A stretch of DNA of 64,000 nt from Elusimicrobiota bacterium (GCA_029008615.1 JAQXJI010000003.1:1-64000), one strand, 5' to 3'. Positions 35,802 through 45,517 are shown, counted from the stretch's first letter. Notes: generated by a model not told the origin, from the letters alone. Translations and numbers: made by a program.

Positions 35802-37163
35802 ATGTCAAGCCAAAAAAACGACACCGATAATGTCGCTGAAGTTTCTTCCGGGGTGCAGCAAACGCCTTCTTCACAGGCGCAAGGAACTTGCGGGGCGGAT
35901 TCTAAAGCGCGTCCGCTTTCCGACGTTACCGCCGCAGCCAATTCCGGCAAATCCGCGCAAGGAAATTTGGCGCAAAACCCTTTCGTCGTACCGGTCCCGG
36001 CTATCCCCACGCAAGAAGGCCCGCTTGGCATACGTTATGATTTTAACGACGGCGCGCGCGTACTTCTGCCAGAAGGCAAATGGCACGTTCAGATAGAAGA
36101 CGCCGAAAGCGATAATATAATTTTTGCCTGCGACAGCGGTGCGGGTTGGGTTTTAAGCGCGAAGAAATATTATATACCTTTCAGAATAAAAGTTTGGATA
36201 CAGGGGGAAAAAGAACCCGTCCTTAACCACACTTTGGATTTAAGCGGAAAAGAAGTTCAAATCAAATTCCCGGTAGGTACTTTGGGCGATATAATAGGCT
36301 GGCTTCCTTACGCCGAAAGATTCCAAAAAAAGCACAACTGCGCGGCGGAGCTTACTTTGGCGCAGAATATGGTTGATTTATTCGCCGCACAATATCCTCA
36401 ATTATTTTTTACCGCAGTTCCCGGCAAAGTCAAATTCGAAAAGCCTTACGCCAGTTACCGCCTCGGCCTGTTCTTTAAAGGCAACAATACCGATCAGCCC
36501 ATTGATTTCCGTATGGTCGGCCTGCATAAAACAGCCGCTTATATTTTGGGAGTAGATCCCGGGGAAGAAGCCCCGCGCGTACGTTTGGGCAGCGAACGTA
36601 AAATCAAGGAAAGATATGTCTGCATAGCTGTAAAATCAAGTTCTCAGGCTAAGTTTTGGAATAACGGCTGCGGGTGGGAACAGGTTGTAAAACATCTTAA
36701 AGATATGGGATACCGCGTGCTTTGCATAGATAAAGAACCCGTCGTAGGGCAAGGTTTTATTTGGAACAGAATGCCGCACGGCGCGGAGGATTTTACGGGC
36801 AATATTTCCTTGCAGGAGAGAGTGGCCCTTTTGGAACACGCTGATTTCTTTATAGGTCTTTCTTCAGGATTAAGCTGGCTAGCCTGGTGTACGCATATAC
36901 CCGTAATACTGATAAGCGGTTTTACTCTGCCTATTTGCGAGTTTTATACTCCATACCGCGTCTACAACAGCCACGGTTGTATGGGCTGCTGGGACGATAT
37001 CAATCTTAATTTTGACCATTATGATTTTCTGTGGTGTCCACGATTTAAAAATACGCCCAGGCAGTATGAGTGCACCCGCCTGATAACCGGCAAACAGGTT
37101 ATAGGGCATATAGACAGACTGATGAAAGAGAATAATTTAACCGCGCCTGCAAAAGGCCGCTGA
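35802..37163 (+). CDS. autotransporter O-heptosyltransferase (TibC/Aah, BAHT family)
   Basis: 453 residues from the ATG that follows GAGAGG by 7 nt. The C-terminal half matches the bacterial autotransporter heptosyltransferases: FPVGTLGDIIGWLPYAE, SGLSWLAWCTHIPVILISGFT and FYTPYRVYN, ending with four cysteines C393, C396, C412, C424 (C-x2-C-x15-C-x11-C) in the place of the TibC iron finger. Such enzymes transfer ADP-heptose to many serines of the adjacent autotransporter passenger in the cytoplasm. The first ~70 residues are Ser/Ala/Gln-rich and not conserved. It is 26 bp upstream of, and co-directional with, the autotransporter gene. Confidence 0.88.
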   Translation: MSSQKNDTDNVAEVSSGVQQTPSSQAQGTCGADSKARPLSDVTAAANSGKSAQGNLAQNPFVVPVPAIPTQEGPLGIRYDFNDGARVLLPEGKWHVQIEDAESDNIIFACDSGAGWVLSAKKYYIPFRIKVWIQGEKEPVLNHTLDLSGKEVQIKFPVGTLGDIIGWLPYAERFQKKHNCAAELTLAQNMVDLFAAQYPQLFFTAVPGKVKFEKPYASYRLGLFFKGNNTDQPIDFRMVGLHKTAAYILGVDPGEEAPRVRLGSERKIKERYVCIAVKSSSQAKFWNNGCGWEQVVKHLKDMGYRVLCIDKEPVVGQGFIWNRMPHGAEDFTGNISLQERVALLEHADFFIGLSSGLSWLAWCTHIPVILISGFTLPICEFYTPYRVYNSHGCMGCWDDINLNFDHYDFLWCPRFKNTPRQYECTRLITGKQVIGHIDRLMKENNLTAPAKGR

Positions 37164-37189
37164 CGTAAAAATAAGATTCGGAGATTATT

Positions 37190-40100
37190 ATGGCTATACC
37201 CAAAACAAGCGCATATATTGAAAATTTGGAAAACATTTACTGCCACAGCAGGAGTGCGGCCTGTTCTTTAAGTTCGGGTGCGGCAAAAACAAGAGGCGCC
37301 CGGATAATAAACGGCGGTAAAAAAGCCGTTTATACGGCCGCGGTTATAGCTATGCTAAACAATAACTTCGCCGCTTACGCATACGCGGACAGCTTTGTTC
37401 CCGTAGGGGAAACGGCTTCCGGCGTAATAGTGCAGGGCACCGATGAAGAGGCGGACTCTATGCACGTTTACGGTTCGGCGCATAGTACGGAAATCGACTA
37501 TAACGGTTATCAATATATTTATTCCGGCGGAGCGGCCGGGCTGACTTCCATTAATTCCGCGGGTTACCAAATAATATCCGGCGGCGGGAAAGCTGCCGAT
37601 ACAACAATCACCAACGGCGGCGAGCAGATTGTTTCAAGCGGCGCATTGGCGCAACGAACAAACGTAAATTACGGAGCTTTCCAAACGATTTATGCGGGCG
37701 GAAGTTCCTTGGACGTTACGCAAAACGGCGGAACGATAAACGCTTCCGTAGGCAAAAGCGGGGATAATGCCGCAACATATATTTCCGGCAAGAACCAAAA
37801 CGGAGAAGTCTTTACGCTTCAAAACGGTTCGGCAAATAATTTTATAATCAATTCCGGCGGATATTTAAACGTCAATTCCGACGGTACAGCCAATAACACT
37901 ACGGTAACTTACCAAGGCGTTCACAGTGTTGAAGCCGGCGGAAGTTCCCTGAATATAGACCAAAAAGCGGGCGGTAACATAAACGCGGCGGCAGGCAAAG
38001 ATTCCGCAAATATCTCCACCTTAATAAGCGGCGAAAACCAATACGGGGAAGCCTTTTCTCTCCAAAACGGCGTAGCGACAAACTTCGTAGTCAATTCCGG
38101 CGGAGCCCATACCGTAACTGCGGGGGGAAGTTCTCTTAATTTGGTGCAAAACGCGGGCGGCAATATAAACGCCGATGTCGGCGCGGACGCGGCAAATGTT
38201 TCCACATATATAAACGGCGTAAATCAAAACGGACAGAACCTTACTTTGGAAAACGGTTCGGCCAATAATTTTATAATCAATTCCGGCGGTTGGCAAAACG
38301 TATTTTCCGGCGGGCTGGTAACTAATACGACTGTCAACGGCAGGGGCTTGCAGTCTATATCCTCCGGCGGTAAAGCTTTAAACACCGTAATAAATGCTTA
38401 CGGGAGCCAAGCCATATATGAAGGCGGTCAGGCCGCAAGCGTTGTTATAAGCGGGCAGGAAGCTTTACAAAATATTTATTCCGGCGGTAAAGCCGAAAAT
38501 ATTTTGATAGAAGATTACGCAGCGCAAAATATCGGCGCAGGCGCACAGGCCGACAATACGGTAATAGGGGCAAACGGCATTCAGCAAATAGCTTCCGGCG
38601 GAACGGCCCAATCCACAACAGTCAATTCCGGCGGAACGCAAAGCGTTAACGCAGGGGGAAGTTCCTTGGACGTTACGCAAAACGCGGGCGGCAATATAAA
38701 CGCCGAAATAGGCGGCAATGCCGAAACTTATATTACCGGCATAAACCAAAACGGGGAAAGTTTTACGCTTCAAAACGGAGTAGCTGCAAATTTTGTGGTC
38801 AATTCCGGCGGGGCTCATACCGTAATGGCCGGGGGCAGTTCAATCAATTTAACCCAAAACGGCGGATACATTGATGCCGTCGTCGCTAAAGACGGGGACA
38901 ATATATCCACATACATAGACGGCGTCAACCAAAGCGGAAACGCTATGACCCTTTCAAACGGAAAAGCCGAAAATTTTATAATTAACAAAGGTTCTCAAAC
39001 GGTATCTTCCGGCGGGGTAACGGTTTCAACGATTTTAAATAATTCCTCATATCAATATGTCGGCCCGGGCGGAACGGCAAATTCTACCGTCGTACTCAGC
39101 GAAGCAGAACAGCACATATCATCGGGCGGTGCGGCTTACGGGGCGATTTTAAGCGGATTTTCGGCCTATCAAGTGGTTTCAAACGGAGGTTTTGCCCAGG
39201 GAACGGTTTTAAATTCCGGCGCGATGCAAAATGTACTTTCCGGCGGTTTGGACAATGAAGCGCAGGTCAATTCCGGCGCAAGCCAGGTTATTTCTTCGGG
39301 CGGCTCAGCCTACGGAGCGCAAATTAACTCCGGCGGGGTTCAATATATTTCCGCAGGCGGATCGGCAAATTCCTCTTATATAAATGAAAGGGGAAACCAA
39401 GCCGTAGAATCCGGCGCAATGGCGGAAAACACCGTTTTGGCTTCGGGCGCAAGGCAGAATGTTTTTGTTGGCGGAAGCGCTGTAAACGTAATACAAAATT
39501 CCGGCGCAAACATTAACGCCAGCATAGGCGCTGCGGCGGAATATCAAGACACATACATCACCGGCACTAACGAAAACGGCGAAGCTTTAACGCTTTCGGG
39601 GGCGGTCGCAAGCAATTTTATAATTAATTCCGGCGGCATACAGCTTGTTGATTCCGGCGGATCGGCCCTCAATACCATAATAAACGATAAAGGCTATCAA
39701 TACGTTTCGGCGGGGGGAAGTTCCATTGACGTAACGCAGCATTCGGGCGGTAATATAGACGTAATAGTCGGCAAAGACTCCAAAAACATTTCAACTTATG
39801 TCGGCGGCGAAAACCAAGAGTGCTCGGTTTTAAGCCTTTCCGGCGGAGTTGCAAGCAATTTTATAATCAATTCCGGCGGATCTCATACGGTTTTATCGGG
39901 CGGCAAATCCTTAGACGTTGTAATTAAATCCGGCGGTAATATTTATGCCGTCGTCGCCAAAGACGCCGCTAACATTGATACTTACATAAGCGGCGTAAAC
40001 CAAAACAACGACACTTTAACCCTCGACCAAGGGGTTGCAAGCAATTTTATAGTAAACTATTACGGCAAACAAATAATATCTTCCGGCGGCTCGGCTTACG

Positions 40101-43100
40101 ACACAATTATAAACGCGGAAGGCCAACAATGGATATCGGAAGACGGCATCGCTTATAACGCGCAAGTCAATCAAGGCGGGGTACAGCAAATATCCTCCGG
40201 CGGTGCCGCCGAAAACACCGAGCTTAAAGGAACTCAAGTTATTTTTGCAGGCGGTTCTGCCAATTTGACCGAAATAAACGGCGGAACGCAAAAAATTTCC
40301 GGCGGCGCGGCCGAAGGCACAGTAATAAATTCCGGCAGTCAGTTTATTTATGAAGGCGGAGCCGCCAGCGCTACTTTGGTGGCTTCCGGCGGATATCAAA
40401 TAGTGGAAAAAGGCGGCCTAGCTGATGGCACGGTGCTCTCTTCCGGCGGCGTTCAGCAGGTTTCCGCAGGCGGAAGCGCTGTCAATCTTACCCAAAACGC
40501 CGGGGCATACATAACCGCGGACGTCGCCAAAGACGCCGCAAATATTTCCACATATATTACCGGCCACAACCAAAACGGGGAAGCCTTAAGCCTTATCAGC
40601 GGCGAAGCAAACAATTTTATAATAAGTTCCGGCGGCGCGCAAAACGTTTATTCCGGCGGCGTGGCAGTTAATACAGTGGTGGAATCCGGCGGAAGGCAAG
40701 CTGTTTCGCAAGGCGGAAGCGCGGTAAACGTAATACAAAAAACCGGAGCGTACATAGATGTTGACGTCGCCAAAGACGCCGCGAATATTGATACTTATAT
40801 TACCGGGCAAAACCAATACGGAAGCAGTATGAAGCTTTTACAGGGTGAAGCTGAAAACTTAGTAATAAATACCGGCGGAAAACAAAATGTATATTCCGGC
40901 GGCATAGCCGACAATACCATCGTAAGCGGCGTACAGACGGTAGCTATGGGCGGTTCGGCCAATTATACCGATATTACCGGCGGTTTGCAGTTGGTTTCCT
41001 CCGGCGGCGCGGCAAAAGATACTGCAATCAACTTCTTGGGGGTGCAGGATATTGCAGGCGGTACGGCCGAAGGAACGACAATAAACAGTTTCGGCACTCA
41101 GACCGTGGCCGCGGGCGGAAGCGCGGTAAACACAATAATAAATGCCGGCGGCAATCAAAACGTATCTTCAGGCGGAACCGTAAACAATACGCAAGTCAAC
41201 GCTTCGGCAATACAAAATGTTATGGGCGGCGTTGCGAACTCAACCTTTGTCAATTCCGGCGCGGTTCAAAACATAACGGAAGGCGGTGCGGTGAGGGATA
41301 CTCAAGTCAACGCCGGCGTACAGAACGTCATAAGGGGTATAGCCATAAATACCGACGTGAATGAAGGGGCGGCGCAGAATGTTTCTTCCGGCGGAGTAAC
41401 AAGCCACACTTATGTAAATTCCGGCGGAACACAGACGGTTTATCAAGGCGGTGCGGCCGTATCCGCCACGCTAAGCGGCGGAGTGCAGAATATAGCCGGC
41501 TTGGCAAATGACACTTTAATAGCCGCTGGCGGCGTACAGAATATTTTGGCCGGCGGCGCAGCCGAAGGCGTAACGGCGGGTTCTGGCGGAACTCAAAACA
41601 TCAATGCCGGAGCTTCGGCCAAAAACGTATATGCGGCGGGCGGAACCGTCAATCTGCTTTCAGGCGGATCTTTGCAGGGTTACTCTGCCGAAAACGGAAC
41701 TTTGAACATTTACGGCAACAATCACATTTACGGCGATACGGTGTTAAGCGCGGGCGCGGCGATTAATATGGTTTCGGCTTCCTCAGGATTTACCGATTTA
41801 AACGCGGATAATCTCAAAGCCGATAACGCCTTAATGAAGATGAACGTCAATCTTGAAACCGGGGAAAGCGATAAACTGACCGTAAACGGCAACTATGAAG
41901 GCCAAACTATGCTAGCCTTAAACAATACCTCCGAAATTGCCAAAGAAACCACCGGCGACGGCATAAAACTGGTGGAGTTTTCTTCCGCCTCTCAAATTGA
42001 CGGAGATTTTGAACTTTTGGGCGGCAAATGGGACGAAGGCGGCTATGAATACCTTTTGCACCAAGGCACGGCGGCGGGGGAAGGTTACGATTATTATTTG
42101 CGTAATTCAATGGTATACAGCGACGTATTCAAGAGTATGCTCAACATTCCTTTGATGAACAGCGTAATAGCCAGAAGCGGTATGAATTCCCTGCAAAAAA
42201 GAATGGGCGATTTGCGAAATATGGCCGAAGGCTCCAACCAAAACGGAATATGGGCCAGAACTTACTATAAGGATATGCGCGTAAAGGATCTTGTGGAAAC
42301 GGATATGAGCCTCTTCGGCGTTGAAGCGGGGTATGATTGGCTGTTTACTCCTAATGAACCTAACAAGTTATACGCCGGCGTTATGATAGGCTACGCCAAT
42401 GCGGGTTCAATAAAAACCGAAAAAGAAAACGGCTCCGTCTACGGGGACGGCAAAGGTACATCGCCTAGCGTCGGTATATACGCCACTTTGATAAATGACG
42501 ACAAATGGTTTGTGGATTTGGCGGCAAGGAACTTTTGGACCAAACTGGATATGACGCACTATTCCGCTTCCGGCAATCAACTTAAATTTGAGCCGGAGCG
42601 CAACATATTCGCCCTAAGTTTGGAAGGCGGCAAAGAGTTTACCCGGGATTTGGGCGGGGATTCTTTTATCCGCATAGAACCTAAGGCTGAAATTGAATAT
42701 ATGTCCGCTTCTTCCGACGAAGTTAAAGTAAAAGGCGGAACGGGTGCATTGGCATACGACAAAGCAAACTATTTCAGCGCGAAAGGCGCGATTATGGCGG
42801 CTTACAGTATGCGCCAGCCTAATGGACTGCTTATAGAACCGCTTTTGGAACTTGCATACAGATATGAGTTTATGGGTGAAGGCGACGTAAGCTACGGCGG
42901 AGCGAAAGAAACCACAAGCCTTAAAGGCGGCACGCTTGAAGCCGGGCTCGGCATAAATATGCAGCTTACGGAAAACCTCTATTGGCACGCCGTGGGCAGT
43001 TATGAAGCCGGCGACAAACTGCAGGGTTGGGGCTTAAACGCAGGGATAAGGTATGCTTTCGGGGGGATTTCTTTCGGAAGCGGAACGAAAACCCGTAAAA

Positions 43101-43288
43101 ATAACCGTAAAGAATCTTTCTATGAATACAACAGATATGACCGCGGCTACTATGACAGAGATTACGACGAAAAACCTAAAAAAGAAAAACAAAAAAAGGT
43201 AAAAAAGGCCAAAAATAACGATAAAACTTACGAAAGCCAGCCCGACAGCAACGAGATACGCAACGTAAGAAGGCGTTACGAGTTTTAA
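37190..43288 (+). CDS. AIDA-I-like self-associating autotransporter, 2032 residues
   Basis: SD GGAG precedes the ATG. The first ~65 residues are an extended signal peptide with a charged N-terminus and a cleavage site after AYAYA. The passenger (to ~residue 1500) is made of SGG-rich strand-loop-strand repeats of the AIDA/TibA type (pattern SGGxAxxTxINSGGxQxV) interrupted by ten copies of a longer ~60-residue module. A linker leads to the beta-barrel from about residue 1657, whose last strand ends LNAGIRYAF (F1957). A 75-residue charged tail follows the barrel, which is unusual. It should be exported, pushed through its own barrel and displayed on the surface for aggregation or adhesion, after heptosylation by the upstream enzyme. 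Confidence 0.92.
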   Translation: MAIPKTSAYIENLENIYCHSRSAACSLSSGAAKTRGARIINGGKKAVYTAAVIAMLNNNFAAYAYADSFVPVGETASGVIVQGTDEEADSMHVYGSAHSTEIDYNGYQYIYSGGAAGLTSINSAGYQIISGGGKAADTTITNGGEQIVSSGALAQRTNVNYGAFQTIYAGGSSLDVTQNGGTINASVGKSGDNAATYISGKNQNGEVFTLQNGSANNFIINSGGYLNVNSDGTANNTTVTYQGVHSVEAGGSSLNIDQKAGGNINAAAGKDSANISTLISGENQYGEAFSLQNGVATNFVVNSGGAHTVTAGGSSLNLVQNAGGNINADVGADAANVSTYINGVNQNGQNLTLENGSANNFIINSGGWQNVFSGGLVTNTTVNGRGLQSISSGGKALNTVINAYGSQAIYEGGQAASVVISGQEALQNIYSGGKAENILIEDYAAQNIGAGAQADNTVIGANGIQQIASGGTAQSTTVNSGGTQSVNAGGSSLDVTQNAGGNINAEIGGNAETYITGINQNGESFTLQNGVAANFVVNSGGAHTVMAGGSSINLTQNGGYIDAVVAKDGDNISTYIDGVNQSGNAMTLSNGKAENFIINKGSQTVSSGGVTVSTILNNSSYQYVGPGGTANSTVVLSEAEQHISSGGAAYGAILSGFSAYQVVSNGGFAQGTVLNSGAMQNVLSGGLDNEAQVNSGASQVISSGGSAYGAQINSGGVQYISAGGSANSSYINERGNQAVESGAMAENTVLASGARQNVFVGGSAVNVIQNSGANINASIGAAAEYQDTYITGTNENGEALTLSGAVASNFIINSGGIQLVDSGGSALNTIINDKGYQYVSAGGSSIDVTQHSGGNIDVIVGKDSKNISTYVGGENQECSVLSLSGGVASNFIINSGGSHTVLSGGKSLDVVIKSGGNIYAVVAKDAANIDTYISGVNQNNDTLTLDQGVASNFIVNYYGKQIISSGGSAYDTIINAEGQQWISEDGIAYNAQVNQGGVQQISSGGAAENTELKGTQVIFAGGSANLTEINGGTQKISGGAAEGTVINSGSQFIYEGGAASATLVASGGYQIVEKGGLADGTVLSSGGVQQVSAGGSAVNLTQNAGAYITADVAKDAANISTYITGHNQNGEALSLISGEANNFIISSGGAQNVYSGGVAVNTVVESGGRQAVSQGGSAVNVIQKTGAYIDVDVAKDAANIDTYITGQNQYGSSMKLLQGEAENLVINTGGKQNVYSGGIADNTIVSGVQTVAMGGSANYTDITGGLQLVSSGGAAKDTAINFLGVQDIAGGTAEGTTINSFGTQTVAAGGSAVNTIINAGGNQNVSSGGTVNNTQVNASAIQNVMGGVANSTFVNSGAVQNITEGGAVRDTQVNAGVQNVIRGIAINTDVNEGAAQNVSSGGVTSHTYVNSGGTQTVYQGGAAVSATLSGGVQNIAGLANDTLIAAGGVQNILAGGAAEGVTAGSGGTQNINAGASAKNVYAAGGTVNLLSGGSLQGYSAENGTLNIYGNNHIYGDTVLSAGAAINMVSASSGFTDLNADNLKADNALMKMNVNLETGESDKLTVNGNYEGQTMLALNNTSEIAKETTGDGIKLVEFSSASQIDGDFELLGGKWDEGGYEYLLHQGTAAGEGYDYYLRNSMVYSDVFKSMLNIPLMNSVIARSGMNSLQKRMGDLRNMAEGSNQNGIWARTYYKDMRVKDLVETDMSLFGVEAGYDWLFTPNEPNKLYAGVMIGYANAGSIKTEKENGSVYGDGKGTSPSVGIYATLINDDKWFVDLAARNFWTKLDMTHYSASGNQLKFEPERNIFALSLEGGKEFTRDLGGDSFIRIEPKAEIEYMSASSDEVKVKGGTGALAYDKANYFSAKGAIMAAYSMRQPNGLLIEPLLELAYRYEFMGEGDVSYGGAKETTSLKGGTLEAGLGINMQLTENLYWHAVGSYEAGDKLQGWGLNAGIRYAFGGISFGSGTKTRKNNRKESFYEYNRYDRGYYDRDYDEKPKKEKQKKVKKAKNNDKTYESQPDSNEIRNVRRRYEF
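37500..41700 (+). repeat. coding repeats of the autotransporter passenger
   Basis: Dozens of degenerate repeats of about 19-22 codons encode SGG-type strand-loop-strand units. Between about 37694 and 40895 they alternate with ten copies of a ~60-codon module reading roughly AGGSSLDVTQNAGGNINA, a KDxxNISTYI stretch, then NQNGE, SLQNGxA and NFIINSGG. The DNA of the repeats is similar enough to allow slippage or recombination. They are coding and not a CRISPR or satellite. Confidence 0.85.
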
Positions 43289-43320
43289 ACGGCCCGTAAG
43301 TTAACCCCGTCATCTTGAAA

Positions 43321-43337
43321 AAAGCGGTTTCCGCTTT
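43321..43337 (+). terminator. hairpin between the autotransporter and denV
   Basis: AAAGCGG and CCGCTTT pair perfectly around TTT, followed by AATATATTTTTT. It can end the autotransporter transcript, and its downstream flank overlaps the presumed -10 (TAATAT, 43337-43342) of denV. Confidence 0.5.
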
Positions 43338-43349
43338 AATATATTTTTT

Positions 43350-43754
43350 ATGACGCGGATAAATTTAATAGAGCCGAAAAAGCTTTACGATCAGCACCTG
43401 ATAGCGGAATACAGAGAAATTTTTATGGTGCCCGCCGCTTTAAAACGCTCTTTAAAAGCAACAAACGGCGCGCGCCTTGATCATATACCTAAAAGTTTTA
43501 CATTAGGCAAAGGGCACGTAAGATTTTTCTATGATAAAGGCAAATACCTTTACAAACGCTACGCGCTTTTGCGGGCGGAAATGATAAAGCGTGGGTTTAA
43601 GCCCGATATAAACAGAAAATTCCCCAAAGAAATATTTATAGAAAACAAATTATTTAACGACTGGCGACCTGATAAACTCGCCCGCGCCGTTATTATTCAG
43701 AGAATTAAGCAAAAAATAGCCCAAAAGCCCACTTGGTACCGCAAAAGCGTATAG
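43350..43754 (+). CDS. denV: pyrimidine dimer DNA glycosylase, T4 endonuclease V homologue
   Basis: 134 residues aligning by eye with phage T4 DenV along its length. The N-terminus MTRINL gives the catalytic Thr2 (after Met removal), with Arg3, and E23 in AEYREI is the catalytic acid; LGKGHVRFFYDK, KRYALL and KIAQKPTWY also match. The enzyme nicks DNA at UV-induced cyclobutane dimers through a glycosylase/AP-lyase reaction. The C-terminal aromatic tail is shorter than in T4. No phage genes flank it. No SD; a TAATAT box lies 7 nt before the ATG. Confidence 0.9.
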   Translation: MTRINLIEPKKLYDQHLIAEYREIFMVPAALKRSLKATNGARLDHIPKSFTLGKGHVRFFYDKGKYLYKRYALLRAEMIKRGFKPDINRKFPKEIFIENKLFNDWRPDKLARAVIIQRIKQKIAQKPTWYRKSV

Positions 43755-43804
43755 GGGAAAATAACACAAAATAAAAAACAAATAAATCATCAGGATAAAT
43801 TTTA

Positions 43805-43829
43805 GGCCCATAAATTTATTTTATGGGCC
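43805..43829. terminator. bidirectional terminator between denV and the second metzincin gene
   Basis: GGCCCATAA pairs with TTATGGGCC around a 7-nt AT loop, between two convergent genes. T-runs are weak on both sides. Confidence 0.6.
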
Positions 43830-43868
43830 GAATTATATCTCTAAAATAAAGTTGTACGGGCGTTTATT

Positions 43869-45242
43869 TTATTTCGGCAATTTTATCTCCGGGTTTTCCT
43901 TTGATAACACTTTGGTCTTCTTTTTTACCAATTTGCCCTCTTTATATATTTCAAGCGTGTAATACAAAAGATTGCCGTTATTGTCATACTCCTCTATAAG
44001 AACCTGCTCATGTAAATTCCTAGGTCCAAAAGTGATTATTGCCTTATGCGTGCCGACGGGGACGCGGTTTTCGGAATTGTTAAAATCCACTATGCGCATA
44101 TTGCCGCTGACTCTTTGTAATCCACCTAACTTTTTAGGCATAGCTTTTTGGTCAAAATTTTTGTTAATCAATTTACGCCCTTCTTTAGCTTCCATATTAA
44201 TGTAAGTTCTGCTTTTAAAAAAATATACACCAGTATCTTTAGTATCACTGGAATAAGTCCTGCTCATATAGTTATAGCCTGAATTATAAGCGTTTGTTTT
44301 TTCTCCCTCAAAAGATTCTTTCCCTTCCGAAAATCTTATCCCGTCTTTGCAGAAAGATTCAAAATCCCTTTTTATCTTCAGAGCGTCGTCAAAAAGCATT
44401 ATAATTCCATCGACGTCATCGCACTTCAGCGTCTGCGTCAAATTATCCATAATGCTTATACGGGGATTTACGGTAGAATAAATGATATCGGCATTATCCG
44501 CTGATTTTAATTGGTCCGCCAAACCTATCGAATGGCCCGTTTCATGCAACATTGCATAAAATAAATTCTTTTTGGGGGGCATAAAGTTATTTATAAAACT
44601 TTCAAGTTCATCCAGCAAAGCGGCCATTTTGGTATATTCATAATTTGGAGTTTGCAAAATGTCATTCTTTAATTGGGAGAATTTCTTTGAATTTGAATAT
44701 ACGTCTATAAATCTCGTAGGTATTACGATATGAGGTGCGGGATTAAAAGTGTAGTGAGGGGGCATTTTATCTAAATAGTTCATTTTTGAAAAAAATACAT
44801 CTTCATAAAAAAACGAAATATCAGCAGCCGGGGCGGAAATAACTCCCGGAAGAGGATTAAGATATTTTAAATATTTTTCCGGATATTTGGAAAAATCACA
44901 ATTTTCAAGTAAAGTCAGGTTAGGAGCCATTTCCAGCTTTTCCAAAACAGTGGCAAATTCCTTTTCCCTGCCGGACTGCCTTATAACCTTCGCCGGATAA
45001 GCCGTCCATATTTTAAAAACAAGTTTTATATAATCTTCAAAATCCGCCTTTGAAATTGCTTTAAGCCCGTCCTCGCTAACGTAAGAACAATATGAAATAG
45101 ACTTTCCCGATGCAAGTTTTTCGGCCAAATATACGTTCTTGTTAATATTATAGGTGTAAAGCCTTGCCGCAGGTTTCGCATTAACCGCTACGGCAAAAAA
45201 ACATAAAGATAAAACAGTAAAAATTTTATAAAGGGCTTTCAT
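43869..45242 (-). CDS. secreted zinc metalloprotease-like protein, second metzincin
   Basis: 457 residues with a signal peptide (IFTVLSLCFFAVAVNA). The zinc motif HETGHSIGLAD starts at His233, the same HExxHxxGxxD pattern as in the protein at 11457-12287; both also share a methionine-containing turn (SIMDN here) and a CDDVDGIIMLFD segment. It differs by a longer N-terminal part and an extra ~150-residue C-terminal region of beta character (TYTLE/EQVLIEEYDN-like strands). It probably acts in the periplasm or outside. SD AAGGAG is clear. Function beyond a likely peptidase is unknown. Confidence 0.72.
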   Translation of the reverse strand: MKALYKIFTVLSLCFFAVAVNAKPAARLYTYNINKNVYLAEKLASGKSISYCSYVSEDGLKAISKADFEDYIKLVFKIWTAYPAKVIRQSGREKEFATVLEKLEMAPNLTLLENCDFSKYPEKYLKYLNPLPGVISAPAADISFFYEDVFFSKMNYLDKMPPHYTFNPAPHIVIPTRFIDVYSNSKKFSQLKNDILQTPNYEYTKMAALLDELESFINNFMPPKKNLFYAMLHETGHSIGLADQLKSADNADIIYSTVNPRISIMDNLTQTLKCDDVDGIIMLFDDALKIKRDFESFCKDGIRFSEGKESFEGEKTNAYNSGYNYMSRTYSSDTKDTGVYFFKSRTYINMEAKEGRKLINKNFDQKAMPKKLGGLQRVSGNMRIVDFNNSENRVPVGTHKAIITFGPRNLHEQVLIEEYDNNGNLLYYTLEIYKEGKLVKKKTKVLSKENPEIKLPK

Positions 45243-45419
45243 AAAAGCAATCTCCTTAAGTGCTACATAAGGAGAGTTTACATTTTATTTACACAAATCA
45301 ACAGGGTCAAAAGACCTATATGCAAAGCAAAAATTTAACTTTTAATAAAAATTAGGAAAAATTTTGATAAATTTTATATAATATTTATGTCAAAGAAATA
45401 CAATTTGCAGTTTTCATAC

Positions 45420-45491
45420 GCCCCCATAGCTCAATGGATAGAGCACCTGCCTTCTAAGCAGGGGATATAAGTTCGATTCTTATTGGGGGTA
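45420..45491 (+). tRNA. tRNA-Arg (anticodon UCU)
   Basis: A complete cloverleaf is visible: acceptor GCCCCCA/TGGGGGT (first pair G-U), D-arm with GCTC...GAGC, anticodon stem CCTGC/GCAGG with loop CTTCTAA giving anticodon TCT, and T-arm ATAAG-TTCGATT-CTTAT, then discriminator A. The 3' CCA is not encoded. It reads AGA codons. Confidence 0.95.
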
Positions 45492-45517
45492 TTTGTTTTG
45501 GAATATAGTTTAAAATT

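Noticed and set aside
37355-42110. many short minus-strand open frames and repeated DNA words in the autotransporter gene
   Set aside because: They are shadows of the SGG repeats. The repeats are in phase with the coding frame and have no constant spacer/repeat lengths, so neither genes nor a CRISPR array.
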